Shown here: one piece after another, positions 1-10,930 of the stretch | Numbering within the stretch: position 1 is the stretch's first letter | Layout: each line of letters starts with the position of its first letter | NCBI RefSeq assembly: GCF_037038585.1 | Contig: NC_092520.1 | Span: forward strand, 60,602,501 to 60,666,500 | Reading direction: 5' to 3' | DNA from: Patagioenas fasciata | Lineage: Eukaryota > Chordata > Aves > Columbiformes > Columbidae | Length of the DNA: 64,000 nt | Position numbers and translations under genes: made by a program | The notes under the pieces: generated by a model | Database searches by the model: none | Seen by the model: only the letters and a program-made list of their open reading frames with translations | Told to the model about the DNA's origin: nothing

Positions 1-602
1 GCAAATCAGCCTCGACTTCAGTAAGACTGAGCTCATTTTCTGAGCCACACGACGCAAGAATGAAATCTGCAGAACCCTACCGCAGAGCCGATCCTGCCTT
101 TGTCCTCTCTTTGCTGCTGGGTGAGGTAAAAGCAGCCAAATTGCCTGAGTGAGGTTTCGCAATCTGCTCAAAGCAAAATATTATCTGATAAGAGCTTCCT
201 ACCTAATTATATTTTGAGGCCTGACCCTGTTTGGTGCTGTTTCCTGCTAAGGTCCATCATCTTCCAGTGAAAGCACCATTGCACACTCAAATAGGACCCT
301 GTGTTACCTCTGAGGTTAAATGGGAGTTCACCACTGTGACAGACCTGTCCTGAGCATATGTATGGCTGGTTTAGATGGTTTCCTACTCAGCATGTGAGTT
401 GCTATGAGTTATACTGACAGACCTAATTATGCCTATTCATTGTTTACAATACCCTAAGAACAGCTGCAAAGGGGCAGGATAAAAAAAATCTACCTATTGC
501 AATATTGTGTGTGGCTGTGACCAACAGCAGCTGCTTAGAAAACAGGACTAGCATATGTTTACTCTCTCATCCTCCATAAACTTGCAGAAGAAAGCCTTTC
601 TG
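1..602. other. Non-coding single-copy sequence
   Basis: This stretch lies upstream of the CR1 element. It has mixed composition, stop codons in all frames and no recognisable repeat, RNA gene or promoter. I see nothing functional in it. Confidence 0.5.
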
Positions 603-1877
603 AGCCAGGGTCAGAAAGGTTTTGTACAGGGAGGTGATTCAAGACACCAAACATAACTTCACCAAAGGCAAGTCCTACGTGACCAACATAGTGGTCTTCT
701 ACGATGAACTAACTACATCAGTGGACAGAGGAATGGCTACGGATGTTATCTATGTGAACTTCTGTAAAGCCTTTGGCACAGACCCCACAACATCCTTCTC
801 TAAATTGGAGAGGTATGGATTTGCTGGGTAGATTGTCCAGTGGATGATGAATTAGCTGGATCGTCTCACCCAGAGACTAGCAGTCAATGGCACGATGTCT
901 GGACGGACACCAGTAACACGCAGTGTCCCTCAGTGGTCCATATTGGGACAAGTACTTTTTAATATCTTCATCAATGACATAGTGGGATCAAGTGCACCCT
1001 CAGCAAATTTACAGATGACATCAAGATGAGTGGTGCAGTTGACACACCTGAGGGATGAGATGCCATCCAGAAGGAAAAGCTTGAGTAGTGGGTCTATGTG
1101 AATCTCATAAGGCACAATAAGGCGAGGTGCAAGGTCCTGTACCTTGGTAATAACAAATCCCAGTATCAATATAGGCTGGGGGATAAAGGAATTGAGAGTA
1201 GCCCTGCCAAGAAGGACTTGGGAGTACTGGTGGATGAAAAGTGGGACATGAGCTGGCAATATGTGCTTGCACCCAGAAAGCTAACAGTATCCTGGGCTGC
1301 ATCAAAAGAAGTGTGGCCAGCAGGTCAAGTGAGGTGATTGTCCCCCTCTATTCTGGACCTGGAGTCCTGAATTCGGCTCTGGGTCTCGCAGCACAAGAAG
1401 GATATGGACCTGCTGGAGCAAGTCCAGAGCAGGCCACAAAAATGATCAGAGGGCTGGAACATCTGATCTATGAGGACAGGCTGGGAGAGTTGGGGTTGTT
1501 CAGCCTGGGGAAAAAGGAGGCTCTGGGGAGACTTTTTTGTAGCCTTTTAGTACATAAGGGGGGCTTATAAGAAAGATGGGGACAAACTCTTTGGCAGGGC
1601 TTGTTGCAATAGAACAAGGGTTAATGGTTTTAAACTAAAAGAAGGGAGATTCAGATTAGACGTGAGGAAGAAATTTTTTAAAATGAGGGTGGTGAAACAC
1701 TGGCCCAGGTTGCCCAGAGAGGTGGCAGATGCCCCATCCCTGCAGACATTCCAGGCCAGGCTGGACTGGTCTCTGAGCAACCTGATCTAGTTGAAGATGT
1801 CCCTGCTCATTGTAGGGGGGTTGGACTAGATGACCTTTGAAGGTCGCTTCTAACCCAAATTATTCTGTGATTTTATA
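603..1877 (+). mobile_element. CR1 LINE retrotransposon, 5'-truncated, inactive
   Basis: This is a non-LTR retrotransposon of the CR1 family, the most abundant mobile element of bird genomes. About 1.3 kb is present, covering the C-terminal half of the reverse-transcriptase ORF and the short 3' tail. A full-length CR1 is about 4.5 kb, so this copy is 5'-truncated, as most CR1 insertions are. The hallmarks are the VPQ..ILG reverse-transcriptase motif (922-981), the NIFIND motif following it, a degraded active-site box at 1005-1025, the KKDLGVLVD motif (about 1209-1235), the SVASR.EVIVPLYS motif (about 1311-1352), and the family's 3' end with a 'TTGGACTAGATGACCTTTGA'-type sequence at about 1821-1840. 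It ends with one ATTCTGTG unit (1862-1869) and a decayed second unit. CR1 typically ends in such 8-bp repeats and makes no clear target-site duplication; none was seen. Stops and frameshifts show it cannot encode an active enzyme. Confidence 0.95.
622..1790 (+). pseudogene. Broken CR1 ORF2 reverse-transcriptase C-terminal region
   Basis: These are remains of the CR1 ORF2 polyprotein, which in intact elements carries an endonuclease and a reverse transcriptase that copy the element's RNA at the target site. Translation in frame 1 (622-831) gives the VNFCKAF segment, corresponding to the family's DFSKAFD block, and stops at 829-831. The VPQWSILG segment (922 onward) is in the same frame. The catalytic box is read in another frame as FTDD (1008-1019), where the family has FADD. 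Segments from 1098 are in that second frame, and the CIKRSVASR segment (from 1262) is in a third. At least two frameshifts, several stops and an A-to-T change next to the catalytic aspartates therefore disable it. The end is set by the last family-like residues before the 3' tail. It has no host function that I can see. Confidence 0.9.
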
Positions 1878-4800
1878 TACCAGTTAAATTGTTTCTTTTT
1901 CAATCTCAAGAGTCCTTGTCTATTAAGTTACCTGTTGTATTGAAGCCATTCCACACTTTTCATCATTGTCATTCCCTCTGCCATTTTCAGCTTTACTGTA
2001 TTGTTTTTGACTTGTCAGTCAATCGCCCGTTCACTCAGTTCAGTGAGGTCCTTCTACAACGACTTTTGCAGGAAGCTTCTTATTCTTACTGTATTTAATA
2101 ACTTATGATGCTTAGATAAATGTCTTTCAGTTAGTTGCTCTCTGTCCGTGTAATTTATGGCTATGTTGAAAGGTACATGATCTAGTAAAGGCCCCTGAGG
2201 GGTCTTCACTTGATACATCCCCCCAGGGAGAAAATTCACATGAATTCCCTACTCTTTGCTTCTCACTTTTTAAAGTGGAACTTAGGTATTCACCTCATGG
2301 TTCCAAACTGCACCTAAAATCCTTTCAGGTGTCAAAAAGGTGTTCGCTATAATGCTCAGCTATGCAGCATATAACATCGAGTTTGGATCTAATCAAAATT
2401 GCAACTGTAAGTTCTAGGAGACATCTTATCATCTGAGTAATAATGCAATAGTTGCTTATGCACCATTGTTACCATAACTTTAAATTTCTAACATCTACAT
2501 TGAAAAAAACAAATTTTTATGCTTAAACACAAGTCAACATGCCATACAGTGGTCTATTCAGGACTCTACCACAGATTTGTGATGTGTAGCAAATATTTTT
2601 GATAACTCTTTTGGTTTCAGGTCCCAATCATCTGCTCAGTATTTGTCATCCTTTTTAAATTTAACGTCTTCAGTGCACGAGCTGTGTTCTCTTATGGGTG
2701 TCTGTGACAACCCGTACAGTGGTTCTTGATTCGTTGGCAATGCTTGGACAGAGCTTCAAGGTACTTCTTGCAATAACAAGTATAAATAATAATGTGTATC
2801 AGAAATGTAGGACTGTGAATGTCTTAGCATTGTTCACTGTTCTACTTCATGATGCTTTCTATCACCAAGCTGAAGCTTGTATCTTTCATAGATACAGGTC
2901 TAGATAGAGACTAGACAATGTTTTTTGCTGGTTCAGTTAGAAAGAAGTCCTGTCATGGCAGTCAGGCAAGCCTACTGACCTAAGTACAGACTGAATGTTC
3001 TTTTGCTGGGAAATACATAAGGATGGGATAAGTCCCATGGTTGTCATCATTTAACTCAGGAGGTAAGTCAGGAATGATTAATCAGAAGAATGCAGATGCT
3101 GCTGCAGTTCCTTAACTCTTTGAATGCGTAAAGGAGGTGCATGTCTTCTTTAGCTGTCTCGTTGTGCCACTCTCATCCCACCAGGACCCTTAGTTCAGAG
3201 ATCTATATGCAAAATGGAGATTTGGCCAAAATAAAGAGAAAACTCAAATTTATTTAGGTGTATATTTCAACAACAGCATCTAGATCCATGGATTTATTTA
3301 ATAGCAGTGAAGTAAAACCTTAAACAAAATAAGCACCTATTTGAGATCCAACCATGATGTTACCAACTACACTTTCCAAAAGGCTCACCCTTGTGTCTGG
3401 TGTCTCCTCCCTCTCTTGAAATGAGGTCCCTACTTACTCTACAGGAATGAGATTCTCCTTCACTAGCTGGGAATCGGAAGTTGCAATTTGAAAAGTTATG
3501 AAAGGAAAAGAAAAATTAAAACAAACCAGAGATGTTTGGAGTTACGTTTTCAAAATTAGTGGGTTTGTGTTAAAAAAAGATAGCAGGATTACTGACAAAG
3601 TGATCACATCTCATTCAGTCAGAGTCAGACTCAGATTTTTAAATATATTACATGTATAACAAATTCACTTTAACATTCATTCTTTAATTCATGGAAAGGT
3701 TTTAATTTTACAAAGCTGAAAAAAAAAATGTTTACGAAGAATTGTAATTTGTAAGTTGGTAGAGGATGAACATTTCCGTTTTTCTATTGTGAGAATTCCT
3801 ACACGATCTCTTAAATATCTTAATACACTGTGGTGGAATATCTGGTTCTCAGATATGTTCTGTGACAGTTTAATAAGAGAGAGGAAGAAGCCATTACTTG
3901 CCACAGTATTTCAAGACTAAGTTCACTCATGCAATGCCTAGAGCAGGGACCAAAATAGGATAATCTGTGTAAAAGGAGATCAGACATCCAGTGCTCATCC
4001 TGAAACTATTCCCTTTGTATTGAAGGCATGCAAGAGCTCATTTAATGAGCTCTGGGTAAAGGTGTTAGTTTGAAGGAAGTGTTACCACACAGGCTGCAAA
4101 TAGTGTGCCATTATCTTCACTTTCATGAGAGAAGCTGTTTGAAAAGTAAATAAAAAAGTTTATTCTAACATGAGTTGTTAAGCATATGTGATCAAAAGAT
4201 GTGAGTTTGACACTACGTACTGAAAGTGAGACTTCAGTAGTATGAACACTCAATACGTCAGGAGTTTTAGTGCATTCTGTCTCCATCTTGTATGGAAACA
4301 ATTATGAAATTCAAGTATTTATAAATGGCACGCACCAAACTGCAGTGTTCAGTATAATTTCTAGAGAAAATGATATATCTTATTACGAAAGTGATCCTAC
4401 CCTGCTGTTTAGAGAAAATAGAATAAGAAGTTCCTACAGCATCAGACAATTCCTGCTTTGTTGAGCAATATTGAAATCAGCTTGATTTTCCATTGATGTT
4501 TTGTTTTTCTAATTCTACTTAGAAGAGTAAGTGCTGACAATGCAAATGCTGAGCTTACAGATAGAAGGACCGAATTTACTGAACTGGAAAAAAAATTGTC
4601 TTCATGCAGAGAAGAATGGTTTGTTTGGGTTTTCTTTGTTATTTCGTATTTTGACTGGAAAATAAAATTAAGGATTGGAGATACTGGGATCTCCTGAGTG
4701 TAACTTTGGCAGCCAGTAACTGAACTTAAATAAGTAGGCATGCAGCTTATCTATGGTTGAGTCATTATACTGTCACTATTCAAACAATTTAGATGCTGTT

Positions 4801-5394
4801 TGGACCTACTTTACTGATTTCATAATGTTTTATGGAAGAAATGAGAGGACACAGACTCTCCCTTTCAAACACTTCCAGTTTAATGTAGCTTTTCAGAAGA
4901 CCAAGCTTCTGTATGCAAACAAGTTGTGGAGAGCAAGGAAAAAGACTGATAAAATTGGGTCTTAGTTGCATTTTGTTTCCCTGAGAAAGGAAGGGTGCCA
5001 GTGACAAGAGACTTAGAGCTGATCTGGTATTTCTCAGCAGAATATTTATTTATGATAAATCTACTATCAGTTTTGAAAGCAAAGGTTGAAAACTCTCCAC
5101 ACATAAGGAAAACATTTCAATATTAAACAAATTTAATATATCCCTTGCTAAGCAAATACACACACAGACTGGTTTTGAGGGTAGGGCTTTCTGTCTCAAG
5201 CATTAGTGAGAAATATTATTAGCTATCTGAATCTTTAAAAGTGGTATGTAAAGGGAGAAGTTCCCTTTCCAGCCTTAAAAGTTAATGTGGTGTAAGAACA
5301 ATTTCCATCTGCCAAAGGAAAAATCATTGTTTTCATACTTAAAAGTTACAACATTATATTGCACTTACTGAATACGGTAGACTAAGATCAATCC
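1878..5394. other. AT-rich non-coding single-copy sequence
   Basis: This 3.5 kb follows the CR1. Open frames are short (under 100 codons), overlap on both strands and match nothing I recognise. Only a short palindrome (listed separately) stands out. No promoter, RNA gene or recent repeat is visible. Confidence 0.5.
4034..4052. repeat. Perfect 19-bp palindrome
   Basis: The sequence GAGCTCATTTAATGAGCTC consists of two 9-bp inverted arms around a single central T. The core CATTTAATG is AT-rich and could bind a dimeric factor, but no flanking conservation can be judged here. It could also be chance. Confidence 0.8.
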
Positions 5395-5645
5395 CTAAGT
5401 GTCAACCATTGTGTAGACTGTCGCTGTAAAGCAATTTTTCAATCTTTCAATTAAGTGCACTGTATAATTTTATGGCTTCAGCCTGCACGCACGGTTCATG
5501 CACAACTGTGTTAAACAATGACAGGAGCAGCCTGGAATGAGGAAGAGACTACAGGGAGGATCCAGTCTGACAATGAAGCCGACACAGCAAAGGTAAAAGA
5601 GGCTTAACGGCTGACATACGCGTGTGATTTTTAATTATCCTTTCC
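5395..5645. promoter_or_regulatory. Candidate conserved non-coding element
   Basis: This block keeps an unusual number of CpGs for the region (among them TGTCGC, GCACGCACGG, AACGGC and ATACGCGTGT) together with AT-rich homeodomain-like cores (CAATTAAG, TTTTTAATTATCC). In AT-rich vertebrate gene deserts this mixture often marks conserved enhancers, because neutral CpGs decay quickly. That is an inference from composition; no alignment was possible. A pyrimidine-rich tract follows directly. Confidence 0.3.
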
Positions 5646-5671
5646 CACATGCTTATTGTTGCAATCCCATC

Positions 5672-5795
5672 TCGCCCGCACACCTCTCTCCCTTTCTCTA
5701 CCCTCATCTTCATCGGACGCCTGCTCCCCCTTCTCTTCTCTATATCCCCAAATGCTCTCCCTTCTCTCTCCCTGCCTTTTCTTTGTCCTGTTTGA
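5672..5795. repeat. Pyrimidine-rich low-complexity tract
   Basis: The plus strand is dominated by C and T with many CTCTC and TCCC runs. The purine complement gives a misleading minus-strand frame rich in Glu, Arg and Lys (5631-6014), which should not be taken as a gene. Confidence 0.65.
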
Positions 5796-5839
5796 CTGAT
5801 CTCCACCTACCCAAACCCCTATCAAACAAAAATAAAAAT

Positions 5840-8800
5840 GTTTGGAACTTGCAGGGTGTTTCCTGACAGGTTGTTGCTCATTCCTCTCCTGTGACTCAAC
5901 CTTTTTCATCCTCACTCTGCTCCTGTGTGGTGAGCCCTTCATTTGCATGTACACACCCTCGCCCAGTGTTTCTTTTGTATTTTCAGGTGGTAAACTCCTC
6001 AAGGCAAAGACCATCTGCTCCTTCCCTGTGCAATCAATCAGACCATTCCATGCATTAGTGTGTATTCAGTACCAATATAAATTGCATGCATTTTCAAAAT
6101 TAATGAGAATAGTTGGCCAGTGTAGTACATAATGAACATGAACTTTGTGGTATTTTTAGCGAATTTTCTTAGATGCAGGTTCATATCAATAATGAATGGC
6201 AGAGGATCACAATCTTCTCACATTACTCATGTACAGTAATACCTCTGGAAAATGAATGTATCAAAGCTGTAGCAAATATCTCCTATCTTCACTCACTTCC
6301 AGGAATCCTGGTTTTCAAAGCAGTCATAAATTTGGAAATGTGTCAGACGATAGAAATAAGAACAAATAAAAAAACCCTGCTCTATTTGTGGATGGCAACA
6401 AGTAGGATTTACCAAAGTAACAAGTAATGCAAGTAAAGGACTGACTCTTAGATGCTTATCTCAGATATTTTTCATCAGTTCAGCCTTTCTCTGATATATT
6501 CAGGATGTCAAGTGAGATAGCAAGGAAAAAAAGAAAAGAGAGTATGGGAACATACTCACAGTGACTGTGGGTTTAGAGGCAGAGTGGCAGGTACTCCGGA
6601 AGTATTGATGTGCATTCCAGGTTTACTCAGCTACAGCTCATTGAGTATTAGGCACAATGATTACACTGCCAAATATAATGACATCTTCTTCCTATCTGAC
6701 ACAGAAAAAAAGACTCTTTCAGAATACATTATTGCACTCTAAAGCAGTCTCCTTTATGATAGTCATTACCGAAATATTTCACTCAAGAGATTTATTCTAT
6801 TAGGAAGCTCTGAAACTTCTATAAAATTAATTATATTTTACTCAAGGTTTTTTGATTTGTTCTGATTAATTAAAAATATGTTTGGATTGCAATAACTTTG
6901 TGCTATTTAATTATTCATATACAGGCTTTTGATTTTTCCATTTCTTTGTCTGTTCCGTATAGGTTTCTTCCCTTGTAGTACAGTACATGTAGTACAAATG
7001 TGAATAAAAAAAAAAAACTGCTGTGACACATCTCACTAAAAGCTGTACATCATATAATGAAATCTTATATGGGAATATTTCAGATGTTGCAGACAATATT
7101 TTAAGATCCTCTGAGGTGATAGTCACTACGTTACATAATGTTCTAATCTCACCAATGCTTCCCTCTCTCCTTCTTACAGGCTGTGCAAACTTTTTCACAT
7201 GCTGAAAGCTAACTTCACACATACATGAAGGCTTTCAACATCAAGTGCTAAGGTTTAATTGCTCAAAAAAATGCATATGAGTTAGGCGTCTGTGGTCTAT
7301 TCTAGGCATCTAACTTCACAGTCATGTACAGTGTGGCATTTTAGCTTATGAGCATGATCAGTGATTCAGATCCCCTGTAGTTCAGACTGCTAAGAACTTG
7401 CCTCCCTAAGCTGTCAATGGAAAAAAATTTTAAAAAAGTAGTCACAGGATTTAGTCTAAATATTGTGTATATGGGAATCATATCCAAAGGGGAATATAAC
7501 AAATTAGCCTGATTCTCCTCTGACATGTTTATTAGAAGGTGCAGCATGTTCTGTAATTAATAGCAAACAGCAGTTATTAAAATCCACATGTTGAGGGGAA
7601 AAAGAATCCCAAACATCTTCCATTGTTTTAATCAAAACATTTTCACCTTGTTGTTGTTTTTTTTTCCATACCAGTCTCTTTGCATCTGTGAAATTTTTGA
7701 CAGTTCCATTCTTGGAACACCTAGCTAGAAAGGACCTGCTTTCTGGGAACACTGCACAAAGTGATGACGTAATTAAAAAAAAAACCAACAAATAATCTGG
7801 TCTTGTATGCTGAACTGCACAGAAGTAGGTAAACCATCGCATAATCCAAAATCAATGTTTTCATCTGGCAGAATTTCCCATTGTTCTTGCTTCAAAGGAA
7901 ACAGCTGATACAAGTCCTGAACTTCGATGGGTCAGGGAGACCAGATTCCTTACTGGAGTGCAGACTGGCTGTTTTAAGAAAGCTGAAAGAATTGTTGGTT
8001 CATATGAAAATAATTTCAAGTGAAGGTGTTTACTCATTTGGATTTCTTCACAAGAGGTGGGAACTGTGAATTTAAAGGCAATGACTAAATAAATAAATAA
8101 ATAAATAAAAATAAAACCCCACAACACTAGGGAATAGATGTGGAAGTCTCACAGAGGAAAAGAAAACAAAAGCCTCAAAAAACCTCAATGCAGAAACAAA
8201 CCCATATCACTTTAGGAGTATGCAGTTAACACTCAAAAGCACTGTGTTTTTCTAAAGATATTTGTTTAGGAAAATAGCAGTAAGTCATTGTGTTTTTAGG
8301 GAAGAACGAACTGCCACAGCTAATGGTTCCCATGGAAGACTTGTACGCTGTAAAAGTCTGTGAATAGCTGAGTTCTTGTTCATATGTGCAATTCTGTCTA
8401 ATTAATCTTTATAATTACAAGGTGATCCCATAGGAATTACCTATATGTAATAGGAAAAAGAAGACTAAAAGGCTACTTCCACAAGGTAGTCATTTGCATG
8501 TAGTTTGGAATAGCTTTTCTTGACACGAATGTCACAAGAAAAAGCCACATAAGAATCTATATTCTTGACACTGGTGGACTGTGAGATACTGTGACTTAGT
8601 AGTAAAATATTTGTTGTTCAGCAGTGACTAGACAAGCTGAATGGCTGTTTTAAATGAGGTACAGATCATATTAGTCAGTGGTGCTTCTACTACTGCTGAA
8701 TTTTTGGAAATAATTTGGAATGAGTTAAAAGAACTGTGTTTCAAGGAACTGTGAGAAAGAAAGCAATTAAACTTGGCACTACTTTTATCATGATCAGTGC

Positions 8801-9098
8801 AGAGGTAAATAAAAAATGTGGCCTCTGACAGAGAAAGTCCTAAGCGACAAAGCACTGGAAACTAAGGAACTACATAAAATACCACTCTATGAACAGTAGG
8901 TAAAATAAGTCTTCAATTTGATCTAGCACAGGTTTTTCTTACAAAGTACATCTTTTAACAATGATGAGAAGGAAGTAGCACTAGTCAGTGAAGCCTTGTA
9001 CCCAGCAAAACTGATTTTTTACTTACTGCATCCAACTGTGCATGTCAGACTCTAAATGTATTTCATTTGGCAAAGCACTGGAGCTGTTATACTCTCTC
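5840..9098. other. Non-coding single-copy sequence
   Basis: This stretch is AT-rich with no recognisable gene. It contains an A12 run (7006-7017), the TAAA microsatellite listed separately, and one strong splice-acceptor-like sequence (pyrimidine tract then CAG, ending at about 7180) with no coding continuation. Nothing else is supported. Confidence 0.5.
8086..8117. repeat. (TAAA)n microsatellite
   Basis: About seven uninterrupted TAAA units are followed by imperfect A-rich units. It is a simple repeat that is likely to vary in length between individuals. Confidence 0.9.
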
Positions 9099-9190
9099 TG
9101 AGCCAAATTCTGCCCTTGGCTTCAGGCACACAGCTCCCATTGACTCCAGTGGAAGTTGTACAGAAGGAGATAGATTGTGTAAATTAGGCA
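9099..9190. repeat. Relic of an ancient palindromic interspersed repeat
   Basis: The block opens with AGCCAAATTCTGCCCTTGGC and has CCCATTGACTCCAGTGG in the middle, then decays into GTGTAAATTA. This order (a CAAATTCTGC edge, a CATTGACTTCAGTGG centre and a TGTAAAT arm) matches a very common old dispersed repeat of reptile and bird genomes that I recognise by pattern but cannot name with certainty. Similar relics are at 15763, 42583 and 49779. It is non-coding. Confidence 0.55.
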
Positions 9191-10744
9191 TGCTCTTGAG
9201 ATAGTGAAGGAAGGGAGATTCGCTGCTGAACCCCAGAGTGGAAGTTCACCAAGGGCCAGCGAAGTCAATCTCGCCTTCTCAACTCATCAGAGCAATGGCT
9301 TGCAAGATCCATAAAATAAATAGCTCATACACACTGCTTGAAAGATGAAAAGATTTTCTCAGCCTTTGAGGCAGTCCTTCGCTTCACTCATTGCCTCAGA
9401 AGCAGCCCATCCTCAAAGCATTTTGGTTCTGTACTGTAACTGCTTTCACCTAGATCTGGCCAAGACCCTTTCTTACCTATATTGTCATAACCCACATTGT
9501 CCTGTCACCAGCTACATCCCTCTTTTTTTCCCTATCCTGTCATTGTTTATTCACTTTGACTTTTCTTGTTGTTTGACTACTTTTGATTTCTTTCACTCCT
9601 GAAATCACAGGATTTGTTTCTAATTTTCTCATAGGTTTAGAATAACAAATTTTGTGTCATGCAAAGTTTAACAGGTGGATGCTTTAACTTGGACCTCTTG
9701 CTCTAACCTCAGTGGCAGCAGGAAAGGCCTCTAAGCATAATGGAAATGAGCCCAGCTTACTGTAGTTTTCCCACATCCATCTTCTCTGGCAAAAACCATG
9801 CATCTGTTGAAAATCCCAAAAGTCCCAGAGACTGCAGTAGCCTTGCAAAGAAGTTAATACTAGAGCCAAATCAATAGCACCAATTCCAGTTTACTTTTTA
9901 ATGTCCTTTTAGTACATGGATAAAAAATTCTCCTTAGGTTTATTTACAAACCCAGTGAGGGTCAAATTCTGCTTTGCTACTCACATCCCAGGTTCTGCTT
10001 GTCTTGCAGATGAAGTACATATGTTTAGCAAGTGGATGAGAAGGCTGCAGCTTAAATTTTACGCATCTATTTACTATGTTCTCCTAAGAAAAAATATTTT
10101 TCTTTATTATTTTTTATTTATAAATACTGCCATACCAGAAGAACAAGACGTACTGTGCAGGCACTTGCAGGAAAAAAGAATCTTGTCAAATTAATCCAAT
10201 GTGAGTATGTTATATACTTAGATTGAGAAAGAGAGCATAATAAAACAGAAATAATGGTGTGATGGAAGAAATGAGTGACTGAATGACTGACATATGTTGG
10301 GTTGGTATGTTACCAGACAGAATTGTATTTTTTCCTGTTGTTTCTATCAGCTAACATCAGTTTGGGGGTTCCTGCCTACAACTAGCAGACACGGCCATTT
10401 TCAAGCAAGGAAAGGAAGCAAGAGAGGGAAAGATCAATTTTCAGTTGTCTCACAATGACTGTTTTTGTCTCCAGAAAAACTTGAGCCCACCTCTTGCTGC
10501 TGACTGTTAGCACTGTATAATTTCTTCAATACATGTACACTGAGTGACTTCGTAACATTAGTGCCTGGACTGTTATATAAAGTGTTTAAAATATATAATC
10601 TTAGCAAATATAAAACTTTCTGTAAGCAAAAAGGGAGGTGAGCCTTCTCTTGTTGCTTCTCTAGTTGACAAAAGCAGCCTTCAATGAAATATTCCAGGAT
10701 GCAGTCACTTGCTTCATCCAAGAAAAACCTTAGAAAGAACTTGA
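9191..10744. other. Non-coding single-copy sequence
   Basis: There is no gene, RNA or clear repeat. A GGTCAAATTCTGC phrase at about 9960 resembles one edge of the old palindromic repeat, but too little follows to call a copy. Short frames on both strands look like chance. Confidence 0.45.
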
Positions 10745-10749
10745 AATAT

Positions 10750-10930
10750 TTTAATGTTCTTTAAAGTCGCTATCCACCTTGCTGGCGAAATATGCATACG
10801 CCATCCTTTTCCCCACTTCTCCTTGAATTGTTACTAACAAAATCTTTCAAAATATTCAGTCATTAATTACCAAGTTTCCGTGAATAGTCTATTGGTTTCG
10901 CACATAGACGTGCAGCCTACTGCTGACAGG
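10750..10930. promoter_or_regulatory. Candidate conserved non-coding element
   Basis: Six CpGs fall between 10768 and 10911 in otherwise CpG-poor DNA (in GTCGCT, GGCGAA, TACGCC, TCCGTG, TTCGCA and GACGTG). They sit among homeodomain-like CATTAATTACC and an inverted CCAAT box (CTATTGGTTTCG). The block has no open frame. I infer purifying selection from CpG retention and motif density; it could instead be chance. Confidence 0.35.

Noticed and set aside
1098..1570. Two open frames of 79 and 109 codons as host genes
   Set aside because: Both are pieces of the CR1 reverse transcriptase in different frames.
1713..1735. CTCF-like word (AGAGAGGTGGCAG) in the CR1
   Set aside because: Spacing is one base off the consensus and it is ordinary CR1 sequence.
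5631..6014. 127-codon minus-strand frame rich in Arg and Glu
   Set aside because: It is the complement of a pyrimidine-rich tract with no domain, and the complementary strand is also partly open.
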